Of a DNA stretch of 64,000 nt, positions 8,643 to 16,175 are shown one piece after another (the stretch's first letter is position 1; each line of letters begins with the position of its first letter). The notes below the pieces were generated by a model. It did not search any database, was not told the DNA's origin, and saw only the letters and a list, made by a program, of their open reading frames with translations. Location of the stretch: positions 434,001 through 498,000 of the forward strand of contig CAUDNY010000001.1 in assembly GCA_958450865.1 (NCBI GenBank), written 5' to 3'. The position numbers and the translations under genes were made by a program. This DNA is from an uncultured Collinsella sp. GTDB lineage: Bacteria > Actinomycetota > Coriobacteriia > Coriobacteriales > Coriobacteriaceae.

Positions 8643-8791
8643 GTTACGGCGTTTTACCAAACGCCGTAACCGGCCGACGCTGCAAACCCGCCAGAGCGGC
8701 AATCTGCCTTTCAGCTTCGACGGCATGACCAAAAGGTCAATGCCGCCTCGCTTCAAGGCACCTTGCTCGCTCTGACGGGTTTTCGCTGACG
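8642..8791 (+). repeat. Post-stop structured element, copy A
   Basis: A 13-bp hairpin with loop TACC (8642-8671) starts on the final base of the DAHP synthase stop codon. It is followed by CGACGCTGC, then a long branched stem: AACCCG-type arms at the outside, TGCCTT pairing with AAGGCA inside, and an apical hairpin GCATGACC, loop AAAA, GGTCAATGC. It ends in CGCTGACG. The same plan occurs at 21792, 34566 and 36809 and, shortened, at 16176. Confidence 0.8.
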
Positions 8792-8842
8792 TTTTTATAC
8801 CAGCATCGTTACCAAAGCTGGCACTTGGGGACGCTCCTTTTG

Positions 8843-8904
8843 GGGTAGTCGTTGGGGACGTTCTTTAATGACTGGTCGTTTAAGAACGTCCCCAACGACT
8901 ACCC
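8843..8904. repeat. Long palindrome of the GTAGTCRTTGGGG family
   Basis: A perfect 23-bp stem (left arm starts GGGTAGTCGTTGGGGACG) with a 16-base loop TAATGACTGGTCGTTT, which itself can extend the stem. A related palindrome with almost the same loop lies at 34460-34530, and a half copy (GTCCCCAATGACTA) at about 39395. Confidence 0.7.
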
Positions 8905-8907
8905 AGA

Positions 8908-8975
8908 ATGAGAGTGGATAATCTCCCGTTTTTGGCCTATACCAGCGCTAAAAGTGGGAGATTATCCACTCTCAT
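8908..8975. repeat. Perfect 20-bp inverted repeat
   Basis: ATGAGAGTGGATAATCTCCC at 8908-8927 is exactly complementary to 8956-8975, with a 28-base loop. It follows directly on the preceding palindrome. No T-run is present, so it is not a typical terminator. Confidence 0.65.
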
Positions 8976-9123
8976 CGAGCAAGTGTCCGAAAATCCGCCC
9001 TCATTCCTTCTTAGGGCCCTCCGTCCCCGAGGTATCGTGGCTCGTCTGCCGAATGATTGATGCGGGCGCTCTGCGGCCATGTCACACTCAGAGGTGGCCT
9101 GACCCAACTTGGAAGGAGCCTCC

Positions 9124-9768
9124 ATGAGCCTTGACAACGTAACCCTGCGCGCCGCCACGCTCGATGACCTGGCCGGCATCGCCGCCATCTACAACCAGCT
9201 GTGGTGCAACACGCTGCGCAACCGAGGCGACGTCGAAGCCGCCGATTTCTGTGCGCGCTTTAACATCGCCATGCAGCTGCAGCGCTCCCCCATCGCGCTC
9301 GTCGCCGAGGCTGAGGGCCGCATTATCGCCGCCTGCTGCATCGGCATCTTCGAGGACGGCAAGCCGCGCACCAATCCCACGTGGGAGCCCTGCTATAACG
9401 AGATGTTCGCCCAGGCAACCGAGATGGCAAAGACCGCCGATGCCAAGCTCGAGGGCTCGCTCTTTGGAGACAGCCGCGAAAAGGCCACAGCGGATCGCTT
9501 TGCCGCCACAGGCAACGAATATGCCCAGGGTCAGCTCAACTTGATTATCATTGTGCCTGAATGGCAGGGCAAGGGACTCGGCCGCGAGCTCATCGACCTT
9601 GCGCGCGCCGAGCTCGCCAAGGCAGGCTGCACCAAATTCTTTCTGATGAGCGACTGCAACTCCGACTGGCAGTTTTACGAGCACCTCAACATGAAGCGCA
9701 TCCTAGAGGACCACAGCCAAGACACCGGTGACGGATTTATCGTCTATATGTACGGAGGCACGCTCTAA
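9124..9768 (+). CDS. GNAT-family N-acetyltransferase
   Basis: A 214-residue protein of the GCN5-related acetyltransferase fold. The acetyl-CoA binding motif is in VPEWQGKGLGRELIDLAR (QGKGLG, near residues 145-160), followed by the typical C-terminal beta strand FFLMSDCNSDWQFYEHLNM. The start is the ATG of MSLDN, preceded by AAGGAG; an in-frame ATG five codons earlier lacks a ribosome site. It is a single gene that faces the AlbA-domain gene across a bidirectional hairpin. The acetyl acceptor is unknown. Confidence 0.85.
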   Translation: MSLDNVTLRAATLDDLAGIAAIYNQLWCNTLRNRGDVEAADFCARFNIAMQLQRSPIALVAEAEGRIIAACCIGIFEDGKPRTNPTWEPCYNEMFAQATEMAKTADAKLEGSLFGDSREKATADRFAATGNEYAQGQLNLIIIVPEWQGKGLGRELIDLARAELAKAGCTKFFLMSDCNSDWQFYEHLNMKRILEDHSQDTGDGFIVYMYGGTL

Positions 9769-9798
9769 GTACCCCTTCAATCAAGGTGCGCCGGGCAC

Positions 9799-9839
9799 CC
9801 GGCCCTTGGCCTCTGCCCAGGAATAACCCAGGGGGCCGG
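9799..9839. terminator. Bidirectional hairpin between convergent genes
   Basis: CCGGCCC and GGGCCGG form the outer stem between the GNAT gene and the convergent AlbA-domain gene. There is no T-run on either side. Confidence 0.5.
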
Positions 9840-9850
9840 ACCGCCCGTCC

Positions 9851-11401
9851 CTAAACCTGCCCGACAGCGCGATATCTCGTCGCCCGAGCGCGCCCCTCTT
9901 TAACGAGTGCGCCTTCCTCAAGCAAACCGTTGATAACCCGCAGCGTCACGTCGCGCCCAGTTCCCAGAGCGTCCGAAGCATCCTGGCGCGTAAAACCGCG
10001 GGGCCGCTCAAGGGCAAAGCGAATCAAGGCGCGAGCGTATCCACCACGTCGCTCGTCCGAGACATCCTGTAGCATCGCGGACGCCTTGCACGCAACATCA
10101 AAGCCAAGCTCCTCCACGAGCTTGGCACGCACCTCGTGGCCGCAGTCGCCATTCATCGACACGTGCCCCTCTCGCTGCGCTCGCACGGATGCAAACGCCT
10201 GCGAAACATCGGGCGGCAGCGCCCCTTCCCGCTCGAGCTGCTCATAATCGCTGTAATCCCCACGCAAGTTGGGACCGCTATTGCCACGAGGCGTCAGATA
10301 GGAATTGCGCACGGCGTTGACGTTGGGCAGCGACAACCTAAACATTGCAGGGTAGGCGCAGACTTCGGGTTCCAACCCTTCCGCCTCATAGAGCGCACGG
10401 ATCCCCTTGAGGCCCGTTCCAAACGCCTCAACCATCCCCAGACGCAAAAAGAGCAGTTGCAGCTTTGGATTCCGAGCGTCCGAGCCGCCCGCAAGCGCCT
10501 CCTCGACGCTGATGTGCTGCGGCCCTCCCGCATTGGTAAATTCAAGCGCCGTACGGCTCATCTTGATAAGAGACGCCACCGAAGATTCGTAGTCGCGATG
10601 GATAAACAGGTTCAGAATTCCCTCTCGAACAGCCTCGCGGGGATAGTCGTCCTTATCTATGCGATCGAGCCTTCCCGGCACAAAGTACATACGCGTCGCG
10701 TTCGATATATTGAGGAACCGTTCGATATCCTCTATCTGCCTGAAGATCGAGCCCTCGCCATCCTGACGGTCGATAAACTCGGTATACGCATCGTCGTTGA
10801 AGAGGCCAGCGCGGACTGCAAAGGGGTTTTGATCAGAGACCAGCAGTGCCAAATTGGTGTAAAAGCCCAGCTCATCGATAAGGCCGAGATTCTTTTGCGA
10901 GGTTTGGTCAAACGTAATCTCCGCGCGCCTAAAGGCCCGCTCGGCTTCAAAAAACGTCAAGCTCTGTTCATGAGAGCGCGCGGTCTCAAAATAATCGCCG
11001 TCGGTGCGCTTGATCATCGAGCGGATCTGGGCCATCTCGATGGGCACGTTGGCAGGACCCAGGCGCCGATATACCCCGGCGGGAACAAATCCCTTCGAAC
11101 GCAGGCAGTACGGCTTGTGAGGACCCGCTTCAACCTCGATTTTCACCAACGCCGCGCCATCGATGTCCAGTGCGGAGACCGTCGTGATTTCAGAAACGTC
11201 GGGATACACGCCATCGGTTATTGCATTAGAGCATTGAAGCATGGTGGCATCGATATCGTCCACGCCGATGATGCTGCCAAAATCGTCGATTCCGATATAC
11301 AAGGTACCACCATTTGAATTGGCAAACGCCACCACAGCTTTGAGCAGTTTAGGGGTAAATGTGCACTTGAACTCCACGGTCTCACTTTCAACAAGCTGCA
11401 T
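9851..11401 (-). CDS. AlbA_2 (Schlafen-like) domain regulator
   Basis: A 516-residue soluble protein. The N-terminal AlbA_2/Schlafen-type domain has ESETVEFKCTF at the start and FANSNGGTLYIGIDDFG near residues 28-44. A middle segment with REAVREGILNLFIHRDY and FGTGLKGIRALYE matches the ATP-binding C-terminal region of these regulators. The last 80 residues (FTRQDASDALGTGRDVTLRVINGLLEEGALVKEG) look like a winged helix. The start is the ATG of MQLVE because AGGGGG lies just before it; an ATG five codons upstream overlaps that site. Direct repeats of ACTATCGACGAT directly upstream suggest self-regulation. The regulated process is unknown. Confidence 0.8.
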   Translation of the reverse strand: MQLVESETVEFKCTFTPKLLKAVVAFANSNGGTLYIGIDDFGSIIGVDDIDATMLQCSNAITDGVYPDVSEITTVSALDIDGAALVKIEVEAGPHKPYCLRSKGFVPAGVYRRLGPANVPIEMAQIRSMIKRTDGDYFETARSHEQSLTFFEAERAFRRAEITFDQTSQKNLGLIDELGFYTNLALLVSDQNPFAVRAGLFNDDAYTEFIDRQDGEGSIFRQIEDIERFLNISNATRMYFVPGRLDRIDKDDYPREAVREGILNLFIHRDYESSVASLIKMSRTALEFTNAGGPQHISVEEALAGGSDARNPKLQLLFLRLGMVEAFGTGLKGIRALYEAEGLEPEVCAYPAMFRLSLPNVNAVRNSYLTPRGNSGPNLRGDYSDYEQLEREGALPPDVSQAFASVRAQREGHVSMNGDCGHEVRAKLVEELGFDVACKASAMLQDVSDERRGGYARALIRFALERPRGFTRQDASDALGTGRDVTLRVINGLLEEGALVKEGRARATRYRAVGQV

Positions 11402-11409
11402 GCTACCCC

Positions 11410-11451
11410 CTATCATCGACTATCGACGATTCTAGACCAACTATCGACGAT
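11410..11451. promoter_or_regulatory. Direct-repeat operator of the AlbA-domain gene
   Basis: ACTATCGACGAT occurs at 11419-11430 and again at 11440-11451, exactly 21 bp apart (two helical turns), and a variant CTATCATCGA precedes at 11410-11419. The array covers the expected promoter of the leftward gene and ends nine bases from its start codon. Confidence 0.5.
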
Positions 11452-11520
11452 AAGCAAGGCCTCTGGTACCCTCGCTTAGACCCGAGTGCCCGCGTGCAAC
11501 GCTGCCCGCCGCACGCAAAA

Positions 11521-11550
11521 GGGCCCGCCAGCGTGTGCGCCAGCGGGCCC
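11521..11550 (-). terminator. Terminator of the first agmatine deiminase gene
   Basis: GGGCCCGC and GCGGGCCC form the stem; on the minus strand it is followed by TTTTG. It lies about 40 nt beyond the leftward gene's stop. Confidence 0.8.
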
Positions 11551-11590
11551 CAGGTCATATCGACACTACCCCGTGTGCCTGCAACCGCAT

Positions 11591-12712
11591 CTACTTGCAG
11601 CGCGCCTTGGGCTGCTGCTGGGTGATGCAGTGAATGTTGCCGCCGCCGTAAATAACCTCGCGAGTCATGATACCGATGACTTCACGGTCCGGATAAGCAG
11701 CCTGGATATCCTTGAGCGCCTGGGCATCGTTGGGGTCGCCAAACTGTGGCACCAGCACCGCCCCGTTGATGGGCAGGAAGTTGAGGTAGCTCGGCTCGAA
11801 AGCGTCCTCGGGAGTACGCGGCAGCACACCCTCGACCGGATCGATGGTCGATGCCTCCTCCTCGGTCATATATACCGAGGTCGCAGGCATAATCACCTTG
11901 TGGATCTTAAGCTTGCGGCCACGGGCATCCGTCATCTCGGAAAGCGTCTTATACGCCTCTTGGCACTCCTTGTAGAACTTATGGTTGGGATCATCGGTCC
12001 ACATGCAGCAGACCTCGCCGGGCGCACTAAAGCATGCGACGTCGTCCACATGACCGTTCGTTTCATACGGATCGATACCGTCCTTGATCCAGATAACCTT
12101 CTCGATACCGAGATACTCAGAGAGCTTCTCCTCAATCTGCTCCTTGGTGTACTGCGGGTTGCGGTCCTCGTTGAGCAGACACATCTCGGTGGTCACGACG
12201 GTGCCTTGACCATCACAGTTGAACGAGCCGCCCTCGAGGATATAATCCTCGGGACGATAGCGGTTAATCTGCTCGAGCTGTGCCACCTGCAGGCCAATGG
12301 AAGCGTCCTTGTCCCACGGGAAATACAGGCCGTCAATGAAACCGCCGTAAGCATTAAAGTGGAAGTGCGAAAGAGCAACCTCACCATTGTCATTAACGAG
12401 GAACGCCGGGCCGGGGTCGCGAATCCAGCTGTCGTTGTACTCCATGTGGATAACGCGCACGTTCTCAACGCCGTCGAAGATCTCACACACCGCGGGGAAG
12501 TCTTCGGTGTTGACGCCCACAGTGATGGGCTGAAAACGTGCAATGGTCATGATGATCTCGGTGAAGACCTTCTGCGCCGGCTTGGCGCCGCAGCGCCACA
12601 CGTCGGAGCGGTGCGGCCACAGAATCCAGGTGCGCTCCTGTTCCTCATACTCGCCGGGCATATAGAACCCGTCCTTCTTAGGCGTGGATTCACTCTCATA
12701 GATGGTCTTCAT
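11591..12712 (-). CDS. aguA: Agmatine deiminase (copy 1)
   Basis: A 373-residue enzyme hydrolysing agmatine to N-carbamoylputrescine and ammonia. Family signatures are WPHRSDVWR near residues 33-41, NDSWIRDPGP near 93-102, HFNAYGG near 117-123, ILEGGSFNCDG near 157-167, TNGHVDDVACF near 217-227, and GGGNIHCITQQ with the nucleophile Cys362 at the C-terminus. The ATG follows a weak GAGCTTGA ribosome site. It stands alone on its strand and is divergent from a LuxR regulator. A second deiminase lies at 16274-17479 in the putrescine carbamoyltransferase cluster. The two share architecture but differ in length (373 versus 401 residues). Confidence 0.95.
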   Translation of the reverse strand: MKTIYESESTPKKDGFYMPGEYEEQERTWILWPHRSDVWRCGAKPAQKVFTEIIMTIARFQPITVGVNTEDFPAVCEIFDGVENVRVIHMEYNDSWIRDPGPAFLVNDNGEVALSHFHFNAYGGFIDGLYFPWDKDASIGLQVAQLEQINRYRPEDYILEGGSFNCDGQGTVVTTEMCLLNEDRNPQYTKEQIEEKLSEYLGIEKVIWIKDGIDPYETNGHVDDVACFSAPGEVCCMWTDDPNHKFYKECQEAYKTLSEMTDARGRKLKIHKVIMPATSVYMTEEEASTIDPVEGVLPRTPEDAFEPSYLNFLPINGAVLVPQFGDPNDAQALKDIQAAYPDREVIGIMTREVIYGGGNIHCITQQQPKARCK

Positions 12713-12799
12713 TTCAAGCTCCTAAATCTCGGTGCTTTTGCTTGACGAGACCATGATGCAGCCGTAGCCAGATGTCCTCAATGGTCCCTCGAGCCCCTT

Positions 12800-12828
12800 T
12801 CAGCGACCGACGGTATACCATTCGCTGA
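12800..12828. promoter_or_regulatory. Nested palindrome between aguA and a LuxR gene
   Basis: TCAGCG and CGCTGA bracket a central GGTATACC palindrome in the divergent control region. The size and position suit a dimeric LuxR-type operator serving both genes. No experimental motif is known to me for this regulator. Confidence 0.4.
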
Positions 12829-12890
12829 CCTAAAGTTCTATTCAGGCCGAGAACATGACATACTGGGTTCCACAATGGAAAGGACGCCCT

Positions 12891-13694
12891 ATGCCCCCAT
12901 GCAATAAACAGCAGACTATTGAGTTGGACAGTACGACCTGGACTGCTCTCAACGAGCTCGCGCTTGCAATCCACGCATCACACGGTGTCGATAAGCTGCA
13001 AAAGGAGACCCTCGAGGGAACGACAGGGCTCGTGCCCCATCGGATCGCCATGTTCGACCTGATCGAGGCGGCGGGCAGTGATGTCCCACGTTACGTCCAC
13101 CCCGCAAGCAGCGGAATGGACGACCGCGCACTGAGCGACTACTACAACCGCTACGCCGCGATGGACTATACAACATGGAGCTTTGACTTACATAAGGTCG
13201 GCGTCTACCGCGACCTCGACCTCGTCGACGTCGAGCGACGCGATGCCACTCCCATCTATCGCAAATGGATGGAACCGCAGGGCGTCTACTTTGGCTGTAC
13301 GGCCACGCTCGCGCACAACGACAGGCCGCTAGGAAGCATCACCCTGTTTCGCGAACGCACAGCCGGAGACTTCACCGACACCGAGCTCGCGATCCTGCTC
13401 GAAATCGCTCGGCACGCGAGCCTCGCGCTCGCCAACCTCTATCCTCGGGGCATTAAACTCACCCAGACAGAAGACACAAACCAGCTGAATGCTTTCATTA
13501 CAGAGCACAATATCCAACCGCGCGAAGCCGAAGTCATGCGGCTCATGCTCGACGGCAAAACGAACAAACAGATGGCAAACGAGCTATTCATAAGCGAGTC
13601 AACCGTCAAGAAGCATGTCAACGCCATCTATCGCAAGCTCGGCGTCAGCAACCGCCTGGGCCTCATGACTGCCACGCGAAACATCCCGCGATAA
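12891..13694 (+). CDS. LuxR-family regulator with N-terminal GAF-like domain
   Basis: A 267-residue regulator. Residues 20-190 resemble a GAF/autoinducer-type sensory fold. The C-terminal LuxR helix-turn-helix lies near 210-260 (QPREAEVMRLMLDGKTNKQMANELFISESTVKKHVNAIYRKLG in outline, with the conserved ES-V-KKHV recognition helix). The start at MPPCN is chosen because AAAGGAC lies just upstream; an ATG twelve codons earlier has no ribosome site. It is divergent from the first agmatine deiminase gene, so control of agmatine breakdown is the natural inference. The signal could be agmatine, putrescine or pH; the sequence does not say. Confidence 0.85.
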   Translation: MPPCNKQQTIELDSTTWTALNELALAIHASHGVDKLQKETLEGTTGLVPHRIAMFDLIEAAGSDVPRYVHPASSGMDDRALSDYYNRYAAMDYTTWSFDLHKVGVYRDLDLVDVERRDATPIYRKWMEPQGVYFGCTATLAHNDRPLGSITLFRERTAGDFTDTELAILLEIARHASLALANLYPRGIKLTQTEDTNQLNAFITEHNIQPREAEVMRLMLDGKTNKQMANELFISESTVKKHVNAIYRKLGVSNRLGLMTATRNIPR

Positions 13695-13726
13695 AAAGGG
13701 CGCCTTCCATACGGAGACCGCCCTTT
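13695..13726 (+). terminator. Terminator of the LuxR gene
   Basis: AAAGGGCG and CGCCCTTT form an eight-pair stem directly after the stop codon, followed by a short T-rich stretch. Confidence 0.75.
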
Positions 13727-13764
13727 GATTTCGCCATTTGAATTATTGTCGGCTCTGGCTCAAA

Positions 13765-13980
13765 GAGTAGACAGGTTTATTTTGGCAGGTTTTATCTGGG
13801 CAAATGTCTGCCGCCACGAGGGAGCTGCCTTCCATCGCGGCGGTCTTCTAGCAGAAAAACCAAGTGAGCAGGCTTTTTGTAGGAGACCAAGCACGCCCCA
13901 AAACGCCACAGCTCTGACCTGCGGTTTTATTGAGTATTTGTCGCGGTGTGCTCGGCATATCCAAATAAGTCTACTCACTT
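13765..13980. repeat. Imperfect inverted-repeat element containing dispersed repeat copy 2
   Basis: GAGTAGAC followed by a TTTATTTTGG stretch (13765-13785) is mirrored by CCAAATAAGTCTACTC (13965-13980). The left arm runs into the 47-bp sequence shared with 7461-7508 in opposite orientation. The interior has a CCGCC/GGCGG hairpin but no convincing gene. The rest of this roughly 400-bp gap (to 14091) holds CCCCTTTGTGGTGGTTT, also seen in the terminator at 28824, and the ribosome site of the next small gene. Confidence 0.55.
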
Positions 13981-14091
13981 GCATCTGCCCATCCCCTTTG
14001 TGGTGGTTTGGAGCTCTCCTCGGCGGAATGCTAGACTGGCGGCGTATACATTCGCGCCAAAACACGGGTCGCATGCAAGAAAGGAGATGCC

Positions 14092-14283
14092 ATGGCGCCT
14101 ATCGCACCGCTCAAGATGCTCGTCGCTCCTGCCGCCAAGACCATCGCCCGCCTGAGCGACTCACTCACCTACGAAGATATCCCCTGCGTTGTCGACGAGC
14201 GTACGGACAGTTGCCCTTACCTGGGCCACGTCCCCTACTTTGCGCCTAAGCTCGCTTCTGATCCCGAGCACCGCGAACAGTAA
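14092..14283 (+). CDS. Small protein of unknown function (63 residues)
   Basis: I do not recognise this protein. It begins MAPIAPLKMLVAPAAKTIAR, has a middle segment with LTYEDIPCVVDERTD, and contains a Cys-Pro-Tyr (CPYLGHVPYFAP) motif. No membrane helix or signal peptide is apparent. A strong AAAGGAGAT six bases before the ATG and a hairpin right after the stop support a real translated gene. It lies just before the convergent APC antiporter gene of the agmatine cluster, but nothing in the sequence links it to that pathway. Confidence 0.6.
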   Translation: MAPIAPLKMLVAPAAKTIARLSDSLTYEDIPCVVDERTDSCPYLGHVPYFAPKLASDPEHREQ

Positions 14284-14297
14284 TCCAAGATGCAGCC

Positions 14298-14320
14298 AGC
14301 GCCGCACAACTCGCGGCGCT
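14298..14320 (+). terminator. Terminator of the small gene
   Basis: AGCGCCGC and GCGGCGCT form the stem, followed by TGTTTTGG. The right arm overlaps the end of the convergent antiporter gene. Confidence 0.6.
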
Positions 14321-15728
14321 ACTGTTTTGGTGCGAAGCGACCGGTCCCCCTTGCGCCAACGCCGGGATTATCGACGCTGCGGCCGCGGCGCGATATGAGG
14401 CGCGAAACCTCGCCCAGCAACACGCCGATCACCACTCCCATGAGGATCGGCAACTTTGACATCTCGGCGGGCGAGCTGTTAAGCGGCACGATTGTCGCAA
14501 CAATGGAAAGCACGAGCTCTACCACCGGCACCGCAAGCGCTACCGCAAGCACCTTGCCCTCGAAGGGCGCGCGGAACACACGCGGGCGGTCGTCGTATTT
14601 GCGCAGGCGCCAAAACGCCGGGAACATCGGGATATAGCTCATGAGCAGAAAGACGACGTTCATCGAAAAGAAGACCCAAAAGACGTCGGAACCCTCGCCC
14701 AGCGGAATCTGAAGTAGCAGCACCAAGCTGGCGAAACAACCGTTAATGAGTGCCGAGCCGTCTGGCATGCCGGTCCTCTTGGACACCAACGCAAAGGGAC
14801 GCGGCATGTTGCCATGGCGCGCGGCATAGCTCGCCACGTTGTTGACGCCAAAGCTCCAGCAGATCATGTTGGCGAACAGCGTCACCAAAAAGGCCACGCC
14901 CACGACCATCGTCAGCGGGTGAGCGCGCCCCACCATGGCGGCGACCGCATCCACAATGCCCGAATCGAGCGAAAGCTGCTCGGTGGGAACCGCAGCCCCA
15001 ATGCCGATGCCGCAAATGATGTAGATTGCCGCAATGGCAACGCCACCGGCGATAACCGCTTTGGGGATATCGCGCGACGGGTTTTTCATCGTGCTGGCAA
15101 AGGTCGCGACCACCTCAAAGCCCATAAAATTGAAGAGGATGATCGAAAGATACGTCAGTGAGTTAGTGTCTCCCAGATCGGGGACAAAGGTCTTAAGCGA
15201 CATGTCGTTGGCAAAGCCGTTGTTGCAGGCAAACCAGATGCCGACGATTCCCACCACGGCGGTAATGAGCACCTTGATGACGGCGCCGCCATCCATGACC
15301 CAATCGGCCTCGGCCACCGGCTGCATTGCCATGACCGTGACGCCCCACACAAAGGCAAGCTCGATGGCAATTCGGACCCCAAGCGAAAATTCGATGCCCC
15401 ATACCGCATTGATGACACTGGGAAACATGCAGGCGATACTTGCCACCCACAGTGGAAAGTTGACCCAATAGCACCAGGAGCAGCGGGCGCCCCAACGGTC
15501 GCCCAAGCCCAGGCGAACCCAATCGTACAGGCCGCCCTCGGAATCGAACGCCGTACCGAGCTCGGCCACCACCAGGCCATAGGGAAGCAAAAACGTAATG
15601 ATGAGGAAGATCCACCAGAAGAACTGCACGTTACCCATGGCAGATGCCGGAGCGGCCGCCTCGATGGTAAAGACAACGCAGATAACCGAGAGGATGACCT
15701 CGAACAGGGAGAACTTTTTACCTGCCAC
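14319..15728 (-). CDS. APC-family amino acid/polyamine antiporter (copy 1)
   Basis: A 469-residue membrane protein with about twelve helices of the amino acid-polyamine-organocation superfamily. Near the N-terminus are SVICVVFTIEAAAPASAMGN and FFWWIFLIITFLLPYG, closely matched by the second copy at 17848-19287. LFNFMGFEVVATFASTMKNPSRDIPKA near residues 205-232 is the typical APC helix 6-7 region. It starts at GTG after GGGGGAG. As the last gene of the leftward agmatine cluster it may exchange agmatine for putrescine (AguD-like), but its basic C-terminal tail and separate, hairpin-rich 545-bp leader suggest separate expression. Another polyamine or amino acid is possible. Confidence 0.82.
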   Translation of the reverse strand: MAGKKFSLFEVILSVICVVFTIEAAAPASAMGNVQFFWWIFLIITFLLPYGLVVAELGTAFDSEGGLYDWVRLGLGDRWGARCSWCYWVNFPLWVASIACMFPSVINAVWGIEFSLGVRIAIELAFVWGVTVMAMQPVAEADWVMDGGAVIKVLITAVVGIVGIWFACNNGFANDMSLKTFVPDLGDTNSLTYLSIILFNFMGFEVVATFASTMKNPSRDIPKAVIAGGVAIAAIYIICGIGIGAAVPTEQLSLDSGIVDAVAAMVGRAHPLTMVVGVAFLVTLFANMICWSFGVNNVASYAARHGNMPRPFALVSKRTGMPDGSALINGCFASLVLLLQIPLGEGSDVFWVFFSMNVVFLLMSYIPMFPAFWRLRKYDDRPRVFRAPFEGKVLAVALAVPVVELVLSIVATIVPLNSSPAEMSKLPILMGVVIGVLLGEVSRLISRRGRSVDNPGVGARGTGRFAPKQ

Positions 15729-15955
15729 GACGCGCTCCCCCTACAGCAAAAAGGATGGCATCTGTACCGAAGGCGCAGCCCAAGGTAGGGTTGCAGGCCG
15801 CGTCACCGGTGCAGGTGCCATCCCAAAGAGAAGAGAGGATGCAATTGTTGGACCAACGCTCGCGGAACAGGCGCGTGTAGATAACGATACGCTGGTACAT
15901 AGATACTCCGATCAAAACGGTCGCGCTCGCAACCGGAAACTTTCGGCAATTGGGC

Positions 15956-16024
15956 ACGCGTCTGACCTGGGATATTCAAGCGAACAATTGGCCTAACCCG
16001 CAATAAATCCCAGATCAGACGCGT
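15956..16024. repeat. 18-bp inverted repeat in the antiporter leader
   Basis: ACGCGTCTGACCTGGGAT (15956-15973) pairs with 16007-16024 at 17 of 18 positions across a 33-base loop. It is one of four hairpins in a row between the second agmatine deiminase stop and the antiporter start. The remaining leader (15729-15955) has no gene I can support. Confidence 0.6.
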
Positions 16025-16040
16025 ACTCAATCAAAGAGGC

Positions 16041-16072
16041 GGGCACTCCGAAGTGGAGGCAACGGAGTGCCC
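16041..16072. repeat. GGGCACTCCG hairpin
   Basis: GGGCACTCCG and CGGAGTGCCC form a perfect ten-pair stem with a 12-base loop. A related GGGCAC/GTGCCC hairpin with a similar loop lies at about 17745-17772, in the preceding intercistronic gap of the same cluster. Confidence 0.6.
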
Positions 16073-16078
16073 AAAGAA

Positions 16079-16174
16079 AAACCCAGCCGACCAAGACATC
16101 AAGTGACCAGACCATCAATGCCCCAAGATGGTCACGGTGCGATTCACCGACTGTCCGATTGATCGGCTGGGTTT
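16079..16174. repeat. 12-bp stem enclosing smaller hairpins
   Basis: AAACCCAGCCGA and TCGGCTGGGTTT pair perfectly at the ends of a 96-base segment. Inside, GACCATC can pair with GATGGTC and GGTG with CACC. This gives a multi-branched fold next to the following structured element. Confidence 0.55.
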
Positions 16175-16175
16175 C

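Noticed and set aside
11486..12745. Open frame of 419 codons on the plus strand
   Set aside because: Antisense to the first agmatine deiminase and lacking a ribosome site; the sense strand has full family motifs.
13725..14249. 174-codon plus-strand frame leading into the small gene region
   Set aside because: It runs through the inverted-repeat element and overlaps the better supported 63-residue gene in another frame.
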